From Gracilaria domingensis (Eukaryota > Rhodophyta > Florideophyceae > Gracilariales > Gracilariaceae), in contig VCMS01000135.1 of the NCBI GenBank assembly GCA_022539475.1, forward strand, positions 1-64,000: a stretch of 64,000 nt of DNA, written 5' to 3'. Each line of letters opens with the position of its first letter. The first letter of the stretch is position 1. Positions 10,195-21,433 of this stretch are shown here, one piece after another. Both the position numbers and the translations under genes were made by a program. The notes under the pieces were generated by a model. That model saw only the letters and a list, made by a program, of their open reading frames with translations, was not told the DNA's origin and searched no databases.

Positions 10195-10560
10195 CTTGTA
10201 TGACAACCGGGAAAGGATGTGAGAGAACATAAATATATCCCCAGTGGACGCTGAGAGGGAGGATGAACTACTCTACGTGCTATCATTGTTACCCATCCGG
10301 TGTCGAGTGGTGACATATTCTTTTTTTGTCACAACCCACAAAGGATGTGACGGAAGAAGAACATGCCCCCAGTCGAGACAGAGGGTGAGCAACTCTAAGT
10401 ACAATCCCTAGTCCCTAGCTTGCCTCCACTGGCAATATCTTCCTGTTTTGCTATAACCATCGAGTGGGGTTATGGTGGAAGAGAAAAATATCGCCGGTCG
10501 AGGCGAGGTGGGTGGGGACTATGTGAAGAGGGGACAGGGAGATGGCGCTTAAATAGTGGA
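10195..10560 (+). repeat. Three diverged tandem repeats of about 120 bp
   Basis: Three similar blocks begin near 10195, 10316 and 10441. The first two share AAAGGATGTGA, a CCCCCAGT-like box and GAG(A/G)GGG...GA..AACT; the third shares ATAACC and GGTCGAGGCGAG. They sit directly upstream of the coiled-coil ORF and might carry its regulatory sites. Divergence is high, so the boundaries are approximate. Confidence 0.45.
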
Positions 10561-10737
10561 AGGTGCGGAGGTGTACAGTGGATGTCTTTGCGAGAAATGG
10601 GATGAGGGAAACAGGGACAATCATGGTGCTGGATATAGCCCGTGTGGTTGGACAGTGGGGGTGGACAGCACAGTTTAGCTCGATTGCACTGTATCGCAGC
10701 GGAAACTTCGATCCAACTACTACTTCTTTTTCTGAAG

Positions 10738-11667
10738 ATGTCGAACGGATACGTGAAGGATGAGGAGCTGTGGGTGCTGTTGGAGGGGAAGGAGGTACCG
10801 CAGACGCCGTCACCAAAGCGGGAAGAGGACGTGATTACGGCGGCTGGTCGGATGTCGCAGAAGAAGGAAGTGGCTGAGGAAGGAAAGAAGTGTGAGGCGA
10901 GGAGAGGGGATGGTGATGAGGTGGAGAAGGGGGTAGAATTGGAGGTGGAGGGGGTCGCAATGGAGAGAAGGGGTGCGGTGCATCTGATTCAGTTAGAGGT
11001 TGGAGACCAGATAGAGAGTGGGGGCGGAGAGGGTGACAGGGAGATGCGGTTTGTGGGGGAGATGAAGGCGAGGGTGGGGATGTTGGGGTTGGTGATGAAG
11101 GAGCAACTGGACGATGGAATTGTGGAGATTGTAACGGAAATGGGCGGTGTGGTGCTGAGTGGGGGTGGTAGTGGTGTTTCGGTTGAGGCGATTTCGAGCC
11201 TGCGGAATTCGTTGTCGGTATTGGGAGTGGAGATGAGAAATCATGTGTATGGGATAGTGGAGTGTGCGGGAAGGGAGGTTGGAGAGTTGCGGGAGGAGAA
11301 TAGGGTTCTGAACGAGAGGTTGGACGTGCTGGAGAAGGAGGTGAAGGAGCTGTGCAAGAGGCAAAGATTGGTGGAAGAGGAGACGGTGAAAGGAGGTGTG
11401 GAGGGAAAGACGGAGAAGGGAAGTGTGGGAAGGGTGGCGGTGCAGAAGGGGTCTCCTGTGACACCGAAGACAAAGGGTGGTGGGGTTGGGGATGGGAAGA
11501 GCCGTCTGAAGAAGAGGCGTAAGGAGATGAAGAAGGTGGTGGAGGAGGTGCCGCGGGAGGGAGTGGGAGCTCCGGTGGTGACTGGGTTTAGGAGTGCGGC
11601 GGACGTAGCGCGGACTGCGAAGGGGATTCTGAGGGGACAGGAGGAGAGAAGGATGGGAGGGATTTGA
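10738..11667 (+). CDS. Hypothetical coiled-coil protein, strongly purine-skewed
   Basis: A 309-residue frame. ATG 10738 is preferred to 10642 because the upstream residues look like leader. The sequence is rich in Glu, Gly, Lys and Val. Residues near 170-220 form a heptad-like coiled coil (REENRVLNERLDVLEKEV), and a basic patch follows (SRLKKRRKEMKK). No enzymatic motif is seen. The sense strand is extremely poor in C and rich in G across the whole frame and its flanks, which also creates a long Pro/Ser/His-rich shadow frame on the other strand. It could be a gag-like or ORF1-like protein of an unknown element, or a fast-evolving host protein. Confidence 0.4.
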   Translation: MSNGYVKDEELWVLLEGKEVPQTPSPKREEDVITAAGRMSQKKEVAEEGKKCEARRGDGDEVEKGVELEVEGVAMERRGAVHLIQLEVGDQIESGGGEGDREMRFVGEMKARVGMLGLVMKEQLDDGIVEIVTEMGGVVLSGGGSGVSVEAISSLRNSLSVLGVEMRNHVYGIVECAGREVGELREENRVLNERLDVLEKEVKELCKRQRLVEEETVKGGVEGKTEKGSVGRVAVQKGSPVTPKTKGGGVGDGKSRLKKRRKEMKKVVEEVPREGVGAPVVTGFRSAADVARTAKGILRGQEERRMGGI

Positions 11668-12389
11668 AGCCGTTTTGGGGCGAGGCGGGTATACGAGAAG
11701 GGGGAGAGTTGTGCACCTGACTTCTACAAAATGAACGCGTGATGGGCGAGAAATGGGTAAATAGCGGGGGTGGTGTGGACTGGGAAGAAGTGATGGGATG
11801 ATTGAGGTGGGATGAGTTGCGATTGGCATTGCAACATGGGAGAAAATGGAAACGCAAACTAGCACGAGTGCAGTTTTGAGAGAGGGTCGCGGAAAAGAGT
11901 GAATGGGGTGGTGCGGCGAAGTAGAACCTCTACAAAAACTAGGGGACCCAAGCACTAAACTGCGCGAAATGGAATTTAATATTCCAAAATTTCTTAATTT
12001 TTTGAGTGCCAGCCTCTGCTACCCCCTCGCGCGCCCCAAATAGCCCCAAAACTAGCTTAGTTTCCAAAGCGAACAGACTATATTCCACTTTGCAGAACAC
12101 AGACGCTGAACTTCTTTTGGGCTGTTTGTTACAACCTTCTTGGAATCCCTTTGGCAGCCGGTGCTTTGTATCCCAAATTTCGAGTGAGAGTACCGTCTTT
12201 TGTCGCTAGTTGGGCAATGTCATTATCCAGCACGTGCGTTGTGCTAAGTTCCTTGGCACTACGATGGTATAAAGCGCCCATTATTGGGGACGACGTAATC
12301 GGTGAAAGTGGTACGGAGATGCTGGATGCTTCTTCTAGGACATTTGTGGTGGAGAACTAAATTGCTGTGTCAGATGGCGAACATTTATA
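11668..12389. other. No gene recognised
   Basis: The G-skewed composition fades near 11,900. The stretch before the ClpP copy may contain its unrecognisable 5' part; a few short frames show no motif. Confidence 0.4.
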
Positions 12390-12826
12390 TCGATGTACAT
12401 CAACTCCCCTGGCGGAGTATTAAAAGCTGGACTCGAGATCTATGACACCATGCAATATGTGAACCCCACATCTCGACTCTATGCGTTGGACAGGCTTGTT
12501 TCATGACATTGCTACTGCTCGCGGCTGGAACTCCGGGGGAGCGTCGAGCGCTCCCTAATGCTCGAGTTATGATTCATCAGCCCAGCGGTTCAGCATAAGG
12601 GCAAGCGAGTGATATTGCCATTGATGCAAGGGAAATTCTGAACTTGGGGAAACGCCTAAACGGAATTTACGTTAAGCATACTGCAAGATCTCTGAAGGAA
12701 ATGGAGACCAGAAGGGAGAGAGGCCATTTCATGTCTGCAGAAGAAGCTAACCAGTTCGACTTAATCAATGAGTTCGTACACCCTTGTTCTAAGGAAGAAA
12801 ACTCTGCATCTGTGCAATCGGCTTAG
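12390..12826 (+). pseudogene. clpP: ClpP protease pseudogene
   Basis: Recognisable ClpP blocks occur in order: MYINSPGG near 12393-12416 followed by [22 protein letters not shown] near 12482-12505, [11 protein letters not shown] near 12551-12583 (the catalytic His is kept), ASDIAIDAREIL, and FMSAEEANQFDLI near 12729. ClpP is the serine peptidase of the ATP-dependent Clp protease of plastids and mitochondria. In the active-site block the expected GQAASM reads GQACFM, so the catalytic Ser is replaced. There is a frame change between the SPGG block and the CVGQ block, and an in-frame TAA at 12596-12598. The copy is dead. The 5' third is not recognisable. Confidence 0.8.
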
Positions 12827-13199
12827 TATGCGTGATCTTCGTAGCTCTGAGCACTATATTTCTGTTCACCAACTTCAAACTTCGTCCTGAAACGATTGGC
12901 TGCGCATTGTAAATTGAACTGGAGCTATTCCCTGCTACATCTACACATACGCACCGATTTTCTCGGAGGTATACACGAAAGTGCTACTCTCTTTTCAAGT
13001 ATGAGTGACTTTGAAGCGTTTCTATAGTCAGGTTCTGCTGCCCTCTAACATTTTTCTTTGTAGGTGCGAACCTCTTAAAGGAGAAGGAATCCGTAAGCGT
13101 TGAACGTCACGATTTTCAACCGTATGGGGTTCGTATGGAACTGGATTCAAAGTAGTGGACTTGATTTCTTTGTCAGTTTTAGTGTAAATCTCGTATCTC

Positions 13200-14560
13200 A
13201 TCGACTTCACATATCCTTGCGCCTCTGCGTAGTTTCCGGAGATTCGATCATCAACGATTCGAGAGCAATTGGCTTGTACAACTTCAGACTGCAACGAATC
13301 CCTCGACTTTTGTTCACCAAAAATGTAATGATCGCTTTACGATTCATATCTTGTAGTCTTTTTCTCACGATGGAGCTCTCCAACAGGGTGCGCAAAATCT
13401 CAAGCTCCTCTTTTTCGTCATCTCACAGTTTTCCAACTCTCGAAAGTCGAACCTGACCGCACCCAGGCACGTTCTGAGCCTCAAGGAGAGCAAAGCTATC
13501 ATTCAATCCTCTCCCAAGAGTCATACAAGCCCGCTCTTGTCTTCTGCCTGTTGCGAAAAACGTTCAGGACGCCGACCAATATCCCGTGAGTTCTCATTTG
13601 GCGAGGTTCGAATTTGGTTGGCGTTTGACTGTTGTCCAAACCAGTTCTTTTCCACCTAGGCATCCTGGTGGACTTCGCGATGGCCATATCTTGTTCTTTA
13701 CTTGCCCCATGCCAACCAGTCTCACTTCCCGTACTTTCTGGCAATGATGCCGGTCTTCTGCGCCTCGTAGCGTGTTATAAAATTCCTGCTAAGGCCTGCT
13801 TCTCCCCTACAAAGTCTGGGTGCCATGTATTTATGAAGCTCATCTCCATTACCACAAGGCTATGGATCATTTCAATGGTTGGCGCTTTTCGCTCTCTCAG
13901 TAGTTTCAGATTGGTTTCAGCCACTTCCACAGGAAGACGATGAAATCTTGCAAGCTCGGGGCTCTCAACACTTCTGCTAAGCGAGTCAGTTCACCACAGA
14001 CCATATCCACACAAGAATGTGCGGGGTCCAAGAACATGCGTATTTGCCGCTTGACAAGCATCTCGAAAACTGATTCTAAAATGAACAAAAAGTGCGATGT
14101 CCAGTGGCATTTCCCAGAGCTATTCTGATCTCATGGAGTCCCAAAGAATGGAATGGTAGAAATGGGCTAGTTCTGCCAAAGCGGTTGTGAAATATGGAGC
14201 TGATACTGGTCCCGCCGGCAAGCTTACTAGTGGCAATTAAAGCTATTGTGCGACCATGAATTGCATCTGCGAAGCTATAGCGTAACCCGGAAGGAGATGT
14301 AGCAATTTCCCACTTGAATCGTTGCCATCGCTTAGTTCTGACTCTATGGCGGAAAGCTGCTGTCTTACTTCTGCAATCGGCGTCGTTATCTTCCCTCGAA
14401 TGGATGGTAAAACATGTCGAATATGCTCCATCAGCATGGTGCTCAACATTTACGCCAGATACTGGAAACCCATCTTTGCAGCTTACGGCACGAAAACGGG
14501 ATGGCTCTTGAAGAAATTCTTCTCTGCAGGTCTGAATTGGAGTACTGTTGCTTTCCTGTC
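13200..14560 (-). pseudogene. Dynamin-related protein, C-terminal half, decayed
   Basis: Reading the minus strand from 14,530 down, I see dynamin stalk blocks: FFKSHPVF and HIRHVLPSIRGKI followed by QQLSAIESEL (14,320-14,520), then RQIRMFLDPAHSCVDMVC (about 14,020-14,060), then MEMSFINTWHPDF (about 13,810-13,850). The GTPase effector domain follows (LQDMNRKAIITFLVNKSRG, then SPETTQRRK; about 13,210-13,370). Dynamins are membrane-fission GTPases (organelle division, vesicle scission). The GTPase domain is absent, and the blocks are in different frames with several stops, so this is a dead, 5'-truncated copy. It ends close to the hAT remnant, which may have removed the 5' part. Confidence 0.8.
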
Positions 14561-14830
14561 CAGTTCTGCTTGTTGTTCACCACTACAACATAACCTCTGT
14601 TAGGGGGGATAGTACGTCATCTCAGAAAGCCGAACTCGCTCCTGGAGCAAGTATTAGTTCTCACTTTTCGCAAAAACAACGAAGAAGCTAGTCGATACAC
14701 ACATCATTGATAACTGCGGGACGGAATCGTAGAGCTCAAAGATTTTCCCTCATAAACGCAAAACCTTCTTTACAAAGAACGAGACGTCTAAGTTCTTCTC
14801 AAGAGCAATAGATCAAAGCATCTGTACAGC
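14561..14830. other. Border between dynamin remnant and hAT remnant
   Basis: No coding signal is seen. If hAT terminal repeats exist on this side they are too decayed for me to pair. Confidence 0.35.
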
Positions 14831-17199
14831 TTAAGCAGTGGAGACTAAATAATGCGGCCAGTTCTTCAAATTCTCAATGTCCATTTTAATATCACCGTCA
14901 TAAATTTTCTCACATGTTATACTCTCGTGGACTAGAAATCGACAATACATCTTCCCACTCCTCGATGCTTCGGTCACGTTCGCTGTCATCGCCTCATTTA
15001 CATCACCGAATCGCAACGCAGTATAATCGGTCTCCCCATGTTTCTCCATGACCTGTCTTCGTACATCAAACAAAGACTGACTGAATGCGCAAAGTATAAG
15101 TTTGGACACCTTTCCCTACTGCAGCCGGTCTCGAGCAGGCGTTTTGACTCTACTCTGTAGGGTGAAACTGCGCTCGACGCTCGAAGGTGATGGACTAGAG
15201 CACAAAAACCTGAGCGCAAACACACGAAGGAGGGAGATCTGAGTGTACTCAATCCAGTAGTAAGCTGATTTTTTGCTGTATATCATCAGCGCAAGTCTTT
15301 TGATAGGATCTTGCACTTGAGAATGCCAGATCATACGCACCGATACAAACTTCTGACATATTATCTCAACCGCTCCATGTTCGCCCCCCTCACTGGGCAC
15401 TTGTTCAGTTGCGGGAAAATCATCGCACTTCACGAACGACAGAACGTGCTGCTTCTTATGTCTAACATATTCGCGACATAATGAAGCGGTGTGACCAAAG
15501 CGACCTTTCTTCCTTCTCCGTTCATTCTTCTTTCGAAAACGTTAAAAATCTCGGCTTTTCTTTCAGTGATGTAAAACAAAGCGGTGAGCAGTCGCTTTAG
15601 CTTCTTTAAAAGTAGCACGGTGACCAGATATACTTCAGAAAGGAGGGAGGACTCATCGTCAAATATTCTAAGGTACTGTGAAACAAGGCGAAAAATATGA
15701 TAAACATCCCAAAACTTATCGTACGAAGCCTCGTTTTGTATCGTTGCCTTAAACAGATCGCCCTTTTCTTTGTTTTGCCGGCCGTAAAAACTGGAGTGAA
15801 AGTCAGGGCACTCACTTAGCTCATGCAAAACTATCTTGCATCTTAAGAAAGAAGCAATCATCAGTTCTGATAACGCAAACCGCGTTTGAACCACCTTGCA
15901 TTGCATTATAGCAGTAAGAGGCAGCTGGACGGTGCCGTATTGATCCACTTCGACTGATGATCGATATCGGAGCGTTCGCAGGTTGTAGCACGTCTTCAGC
16001 ACCTTAAAGCATTGATAAAACTTGGGTTGATTCCGGAGATCTCCGATTACTGTAGAGACCATTGAAATAATTTCACTAATCCTGCTTACCTTAATCATGT
16101 CCTGCTTGAAAAAATTCGTCAAATGCGTCAGCTTTTGGCAGGAAATCATGAAGTTGTGTCATTGCAACAAGTTTTGCTTCGCTTTGACACACGAACTAAT
16201 GTTATCGCTTACAACGGCCCGTATGAGTCGCAGGTCTCCACCCAATTCTAATCAAGCATCTTCAACAACCTTAGAGTAGAATGCTGCATCGCAGCTAAAA
16301 GATCCTGTGTAAATCGACTTCAAAAAGAACTTTTTCCGAACCATTTCTATTTCAGTAAAAGAAAGTAACACATTAACGACTATATCATTTTTCGCATCTG
16401 TCCATCCGTCGAAAATCAATGAGAAGTAGGACTCTTTGAGAACCGCGTCAGTCGATTGCCTCACGGCGTCGTGCATTGACTCATAGTAAATTGAGATACT
16501 CTTCGAACCCATTCGCTGAGGATCGGATAGTTTTTTGCTTAATTCACGATTAGCGAGCCGAATAATCTGGTAAAACTCATCAGACACTTCTGTTTCACTA
16601 CTTAAAGAAAAGGGTTGCATATATTTCATAAAGAAACCAATAATAAGATCGTTAAATCTTGACCTGCATTGGCAAGAACTGAGACTTACTTCACTGCCTG
16701 AGTGCTCGCCTTTGATGTTCGAGTACGCCACTGGCTTAGACCTTTTTTAAAACGGAGCACATGCATGAGAACCTTTCATTTGATCCTTCTTCGAAAACGA
16801 TGTAAAATGCCGTTTCTTAGATATTACAGGCGTAACAGTATACCTAAATAAGTCAGAACTCCCTCGATGGACATTGTTACGATAGTATGCGTCTAATCTT
16901 CTGTCTTCTCGCAATCGCGAAAGGTCCTGAGAAGTGGTATGTTTGCCTGTCACGGCATTCTTTCCAAGTCGTGAGGCGTTTACTACGTGGGCCTTACCGT
17001 GCCAACAGCACGATCTTCATGCTGGGTAAAACTTCGACGGTACTCCCTGCTCTTCTTCATCTGGAAATGCGCAAAGCTCAAAAACCTCATCAACCCACCA
17101 TTTCTTAGGTTTCATGCGCTGCGCGCCCCTTGAACCAGAAAACGTACTGCTACGGATAGTGGAAGTGTGAACAGAAGAAATACTCTCCGACACGTTCAC
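14831..17199 (-). pseudogene. hAT-like (DUF659-type) transposase, decayed
   Basis: The minus-strand frames lie in order. 17199-16747 hold a Cys-poor N-terminal part. 16731-16252 hold the family hallmark SLIFDGWTDAKNDIVVNV, where the Asp is a candidate first catalytic residue. 16149-15430 hold the helical insertion region. 15433-15116 hold the C-terminal hAT dimerisation motif (SPSSVERSFTLQSRV). A last small frame ends at 14831. At least four frame changes or stops separate these parts. AT content is higher than in the host genes to the left. No 8-bp target duplication or paired terminal repeats were found by eye. Confidence 0.7.
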
Positions 17200-18134
17200 T
17201 AAACGAACCTGAGAGTAGGAACGCGCAATGCAGTTAGATCTTTATACACGAGGTAGACCAGTAGAGGGGAAGTAGGATAGAGCGCTTGATGGCGGAATAC
17301 GAAAAGTAAAAATCAGCTAGAGTAGTGTACAGATGTACGAAGCGTTGAATTTGGAACCCAATATCACTACCCAAACCAGGAAGGGGAGCGCACGAAGAAA
17401 GTATATATGTGTCTTTTTCTGTTAGGGTTACGGGTTTATTTGAAACGAGATTCACGGTGCTGACAGCTCTCTGGACGAGTGTTAGAGGGAACGATTCTCC
17501 AGTTAAATAACTGATAACAAAAACAAATGGCGCAGAGAGTTACACTGCTTTTATCATAATATCCCGGCTTAGGATGAAAGTGGAGCATTACCGCAAGGAA
17601 GTACTTTCGACTTCCTGTAAATCATCCATCTAAGGAGCGTATTTTATTTCGGCACGTGTTGGAAGTTTTCAAAGTTTTAAAATTCGGACTTGAACGGATT
17701 CCGTGGGATCCTTTAGTTAAGAAGAAACCCTTTTAGGAAAGTTTCGTTTCGTCACCATATGGGCTTCCATATACACTATTTCCACGTCATGTTTACATGG
17801 AAGAGATCTCTTCCATGTATCCTACAAGGGATAACTTCCTAGGAGAAAATTACATTGGGTGTACCAAACATTTGAAATGTGATATGTGGAATGAAAACAA
17901 ATGAAAACAATTATGCTCAAGAACATTCTGCTGGTGGGTTTTTCTACAAAATGAACAATGACATTCCCTTTTGTATTTCTTATACAATACTTTTCTGTGA
18001 ATCCGGTTAAAATACTACTGCAGCTTATAAATCAAGTTTAATAGTTTCCTAAGAAACTAGAGATATATTATTGTTACCTGGTTCGCATATTTTCTCAATT
18101 TGTTCAAATGTAAGACTTACTAGAAGCCCTTTTC
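17200..18134. other. AT-rich gap, nothing recognised
   Basis: No coding signal. It may contain decayed ends of the hAT element. Confidence 0.4.
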
Positions 18135-19300
18135 TGCGGTGCAAACCCGCAGACGGGAAAGACACGGCACGTCCGAGATCATTCTGCTTGACGGGATGGA
18201 AGCTCGGCTGTAGAACCCCTGTTGGCACCAGAGCCTCGCGCGTAAAACTAGTAGTAATCGAAAGTAGAACCTACAGGGTGAGATAGGAAAGCCGGAATGG
18301 TGAGAAAAACCATGGAAACATTGGGAGAAAAGACCAGGATACTCGTAAAAGTAAAATGTATACTCCCAGAAGACGCGTAGCTCTCAGAGAGGAAGAGAAA
18401 ACCTTTCCAAAGAAAAGGAGTCGAAGGCCGTGAGAAAGCAGGCAACAGGTTAGAATAACATTGAAAAACAAAAGAGAAACGAAGAAAGAAGTAAATACTG
18501 GGGCGCAACTCTGTTCTGCAATCACGAATAAGAAAGAACGTTTGTATATATATGGATAATATATACCCCGGTTATGGCCGAAATATGGCCCATATGTGAC
18601 CGAAATTGAGGCGTATAAGTTGAAAGTTTGTGAGAACGCGTATCTCAACAAGATTTGTATTTGTTGTTTTGCAATGCGGCCACATATGGGGCATATTTCG
18701 TCCATATTCGGGCCACATGCATGAAAACGAAACCTTCTCATCTCGACGAGATATATGCTCTTACGAGCTTTTCTCTTATACGCCAACATTTCGGTCACAT
18801 ATCGGCCATATTTCGGCCCTAACCGGGTTTTAAACCAAAGATCAACACTCACTGGATATGAATAGATTCTGAAGCGTCTTGAGGGGAATATGCGCATTTA
18901 AACATGTTGAAGTGATTCTCCGAATGGATTAATACACCAACAGGGGCAGTAGCACCTAGCGCCCGCACTCAAGAGATGAGTCGCAAATGTTCTCACTTCC
19001 GATTTTCAGTCCTCGAAGGCGAGACTTGGTTGAATTTAGTGTGGGAGGTGCGGCGGCGGCCGCACCTGCCAAAGTAGTCATTAGGATAAGTTATCCGAAT
19101 TAATTAAAGCAGTGCACACCCGGCGATGGTCGTACCTGTACACAGACTCTCTGCCAGGGTGTGCCACAATTAACTAATTAAACCAACCAATCTCCACTGG
19201 CTAGAGTCCACTCAAAAGCACTCAGACGTGTCCATATCTGCTGCAAGGGTGCATGTTAGCATCTCATCCACCTACCAACTGTCCTACCTCAGAGGGGTTA
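18135..19300. mobile_element. Diverged LTR remnant (gypsy, TGTAGTGCAA-like family)
   Basis: It starts TGCGGTGCAA and keeps the LTR pattern seen in the better copies: a short hairpin (ACCCGCAGACGGG), GAGATC, GGGATGGAAGCTCGGCTG..GAACC, and a long purine-rich stretch. It aligns over several hundred bases with the copy at 37230. The right end is approximate. It is an old fossil, split by the MITE at 18566-18827. Confidence 0.6.
18566..18827. mobile_element. MITE with GGCCGAAATATGGCC inverted ends
   Basis: The terminal repeats are CCCCGGTTATGGCCGAAATA on the left and the complement of CCCGGTTAGGGCCGAAATA on the right, about 25 bp with few mismatches. The 260-bp body is non-coding and has further internal GGCC..TATGGCC copies. 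It interrupts the LTR remnant: homology to the 37230 copy stops before it and resumes after it. A diverged second copy lies at about 30248-30470. No transposase is encoded, so the superfamily is unknown. Confidence 0.65.
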
Positions 19301-19466
19301 CATATCTAATAACAGGGGCCACGTGCACTGGCGCATCACTCTATATGAAGAGTACTACTCCTATTACACCCGAAATGGGTTTGCTCTACATTTTCTTCAA
19401 CTAATGACAAGTAGTGGACAGTGTTTTGCTCAAAAAAGCGAGAAATTTGTTTGAATCATTGCTCCG

Positions 19467-20110
19467 TGTGGGGCAAAACCCCTCAATGGGGAAGAAACGA
19501 AAGTGGTTCGAGATCTTCCCTCGATGAGGAAGGCACAGCAAATAGGGCACTCCCAGGGATGGTGAAACGAGTCGGATGTGAACTTAGATCAAACTTCTAC
19601 GACGGGTCTAGGGAGTTAGGGAGAGTCAGTCTAGAAGTCGGTGGGATGGGCAGAAAACGGCGATGCCGGTCGTGAGTTGTCACGAGACAGGGACAAGCAC
19701 AACCACATGGGTGTGGCACGGGCCGCGACGAGCCGGAAAAGCCGAGAGATCAAAGAAACAGGGCAAAGAGAATCACCGGTACACGGGACATGACTACTTG
19801 TTGAACAGTGGAAAAAACGAAAGAAACAAACAAAACAATACACACGATAATGGTCGGAAGCTTCAAAAAGTGCGGACTAGTCCCTAGCAAAGTAGCAACT
19901 TTCCAGAAAAAGTCTATTGCGTGCCAGGGGTTCCAGAGTCATCGCCAACACTTGCTTGGTCCGTTTACCTTCCCAATGTGAATCAGCGCACCTACTTGAG
20001 TAGGGTGGCCGACCCCACTGTCAGAGTGAAAATTAGTAAAATATCCTAATTAACTAGAATTTTAGAAGTGGTACTAGTTCTCCTTATGAATGGGATTTGC
20101 AAGCACTACA
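19467..20110. mobile_element. Diverged LTR remnant, probably solo
   Basis: It begins TGTGGGGCAAAACCC and ends AAGCACTACA, and shares GTTCGAGATCTTCC, GGAATGG-like and CTAGT blocks with the LTRs at 40862 and 59463. No matching target duplication or internal coding region is next to it. Old fossil. Confidence 0.5.
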
Positions 20111-21433
20111 AGTGTATGAAGTATCCAGCAAGGCTTTGCGCTCTGCCATGACCAATTCCCACTATGTCCATTCCTAAGTAATTGGCCAATCTGCATACAA
20201 CTCATAAAGAGCTAGCTATACCTCACCTACGTACTGAAGGGATCAATATGAGTCGCATAAGCGACAAAATCAGGCGCAACGCGTTGCTGTACACTCCGGC
20301 CCAGAGAAATATGCAGAATCAAGATCTGATGAAGCTACTTGTGTGAAAAACGGGAGTGACATGTCTGGGTACCAAGAGAGTCTGGCGAAGCAAGTGTTCT
20401 TCTTCGCTCAAAACGCAATTCCGTTGTTTTGTGAGCACTACAATTTCAAGTTCATGGTGCTTGAAGAAGCCACACACCCACAACGAAGACCGCCAAACTA
20501 GAGATTTAGAGCCGTCAAGAATAAATACGACAAAGACGTGATTGGAAGAATTGGCTGTTCAACGCTTCCCGTGTTTATTGGCTGCTTCGAGTTTGGAGCA
20601 GAGGGAGTAAGGAATCCAAAAAAGTGCTTTTTGGTGAATCTGCCTTCCTATTTGCAGGGAGCGAATCTGGACCTCTTCAATGAAATGGTGATCTCAGCAC
20701 ATATTGTGTTTTTCCTGAAAGCAGTGTGAGCAGTAGAAACTGTCCACCGTATCCCTTGAGCACAAGAGCGAAACTTTGCACATGTGCTGTTCATCTTCAA
20801 GAATCTCCAACTCTTGTACATCTGAGGTATGATGTAAAGTATCTTATTTTCTGATGAAGATTCATGGGGAAGAGGGACATCTTCTGCGTACAATTTACCT
20901 CTGGATGGATATCAGATGATCTCCGAGCCAGAGAAGAGGCGAACTCAGTCCAAAGCTAAGAAGAGAAATTCGGAGAAAGTAATAGAAATTGATGATAGTC
21001 TAGTCATGGCTCAGCAGCATAACAAGGCAAAGAGAGTTGTCCAGGCTTCGAAGAAACAAAAAACAACACACACAAAAGACGATGCACTTGCCACTTTGAG
21101 TATGAAACAAAGTTCGGAAAGTGTTAGGTTTCTTCCAATTTTTTTCAGCCTGAAGTATCAAAAAATGTTCTGAACGTTTCGTTTACCGCGAGACGGTCGC
21201 CCGAGATATAAACGAGTGTGAGAAGCTCCCAGTGGAAAACCTCAGAATCTCATCTCTCTCCGCTCTTCACTTTACTTTTTCCTTATGGCCGGAAGGAAAC
21301 GTCGCGCCCCCGCGTGTTTTGACGAAAATGCGGAAGCTACTCCACCTTCTGGGTCGTATCGGAGTCAGTCGCAAGTCGCGTGTATGTCGGTGCCCACTAA
21401 ATCAAGAAAAGCGTTTTGCAGAGGACGCTCCAA
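20111..21433. other. Unassigned flank with a short basic reading frame
   Basis: Several short plus-strand frames (20538-20729, 20916-21173) lack known motifs. A frame opening MAGRKRRAPACFDENAEAT at ATG 21285 is basic and disordered-looking, and is cut by the LTR element at 21434. It may be the start of a host gene interrupted by the insertion. Confidence 0.35.

Noticed and set aside
10835-11955. Long proline/serine/histidine-rich minus-strand frames
   Set aside because: Shadows of the G-rich plus strand; no start context or motif, while the plus strand shows a coherent coiled coil.
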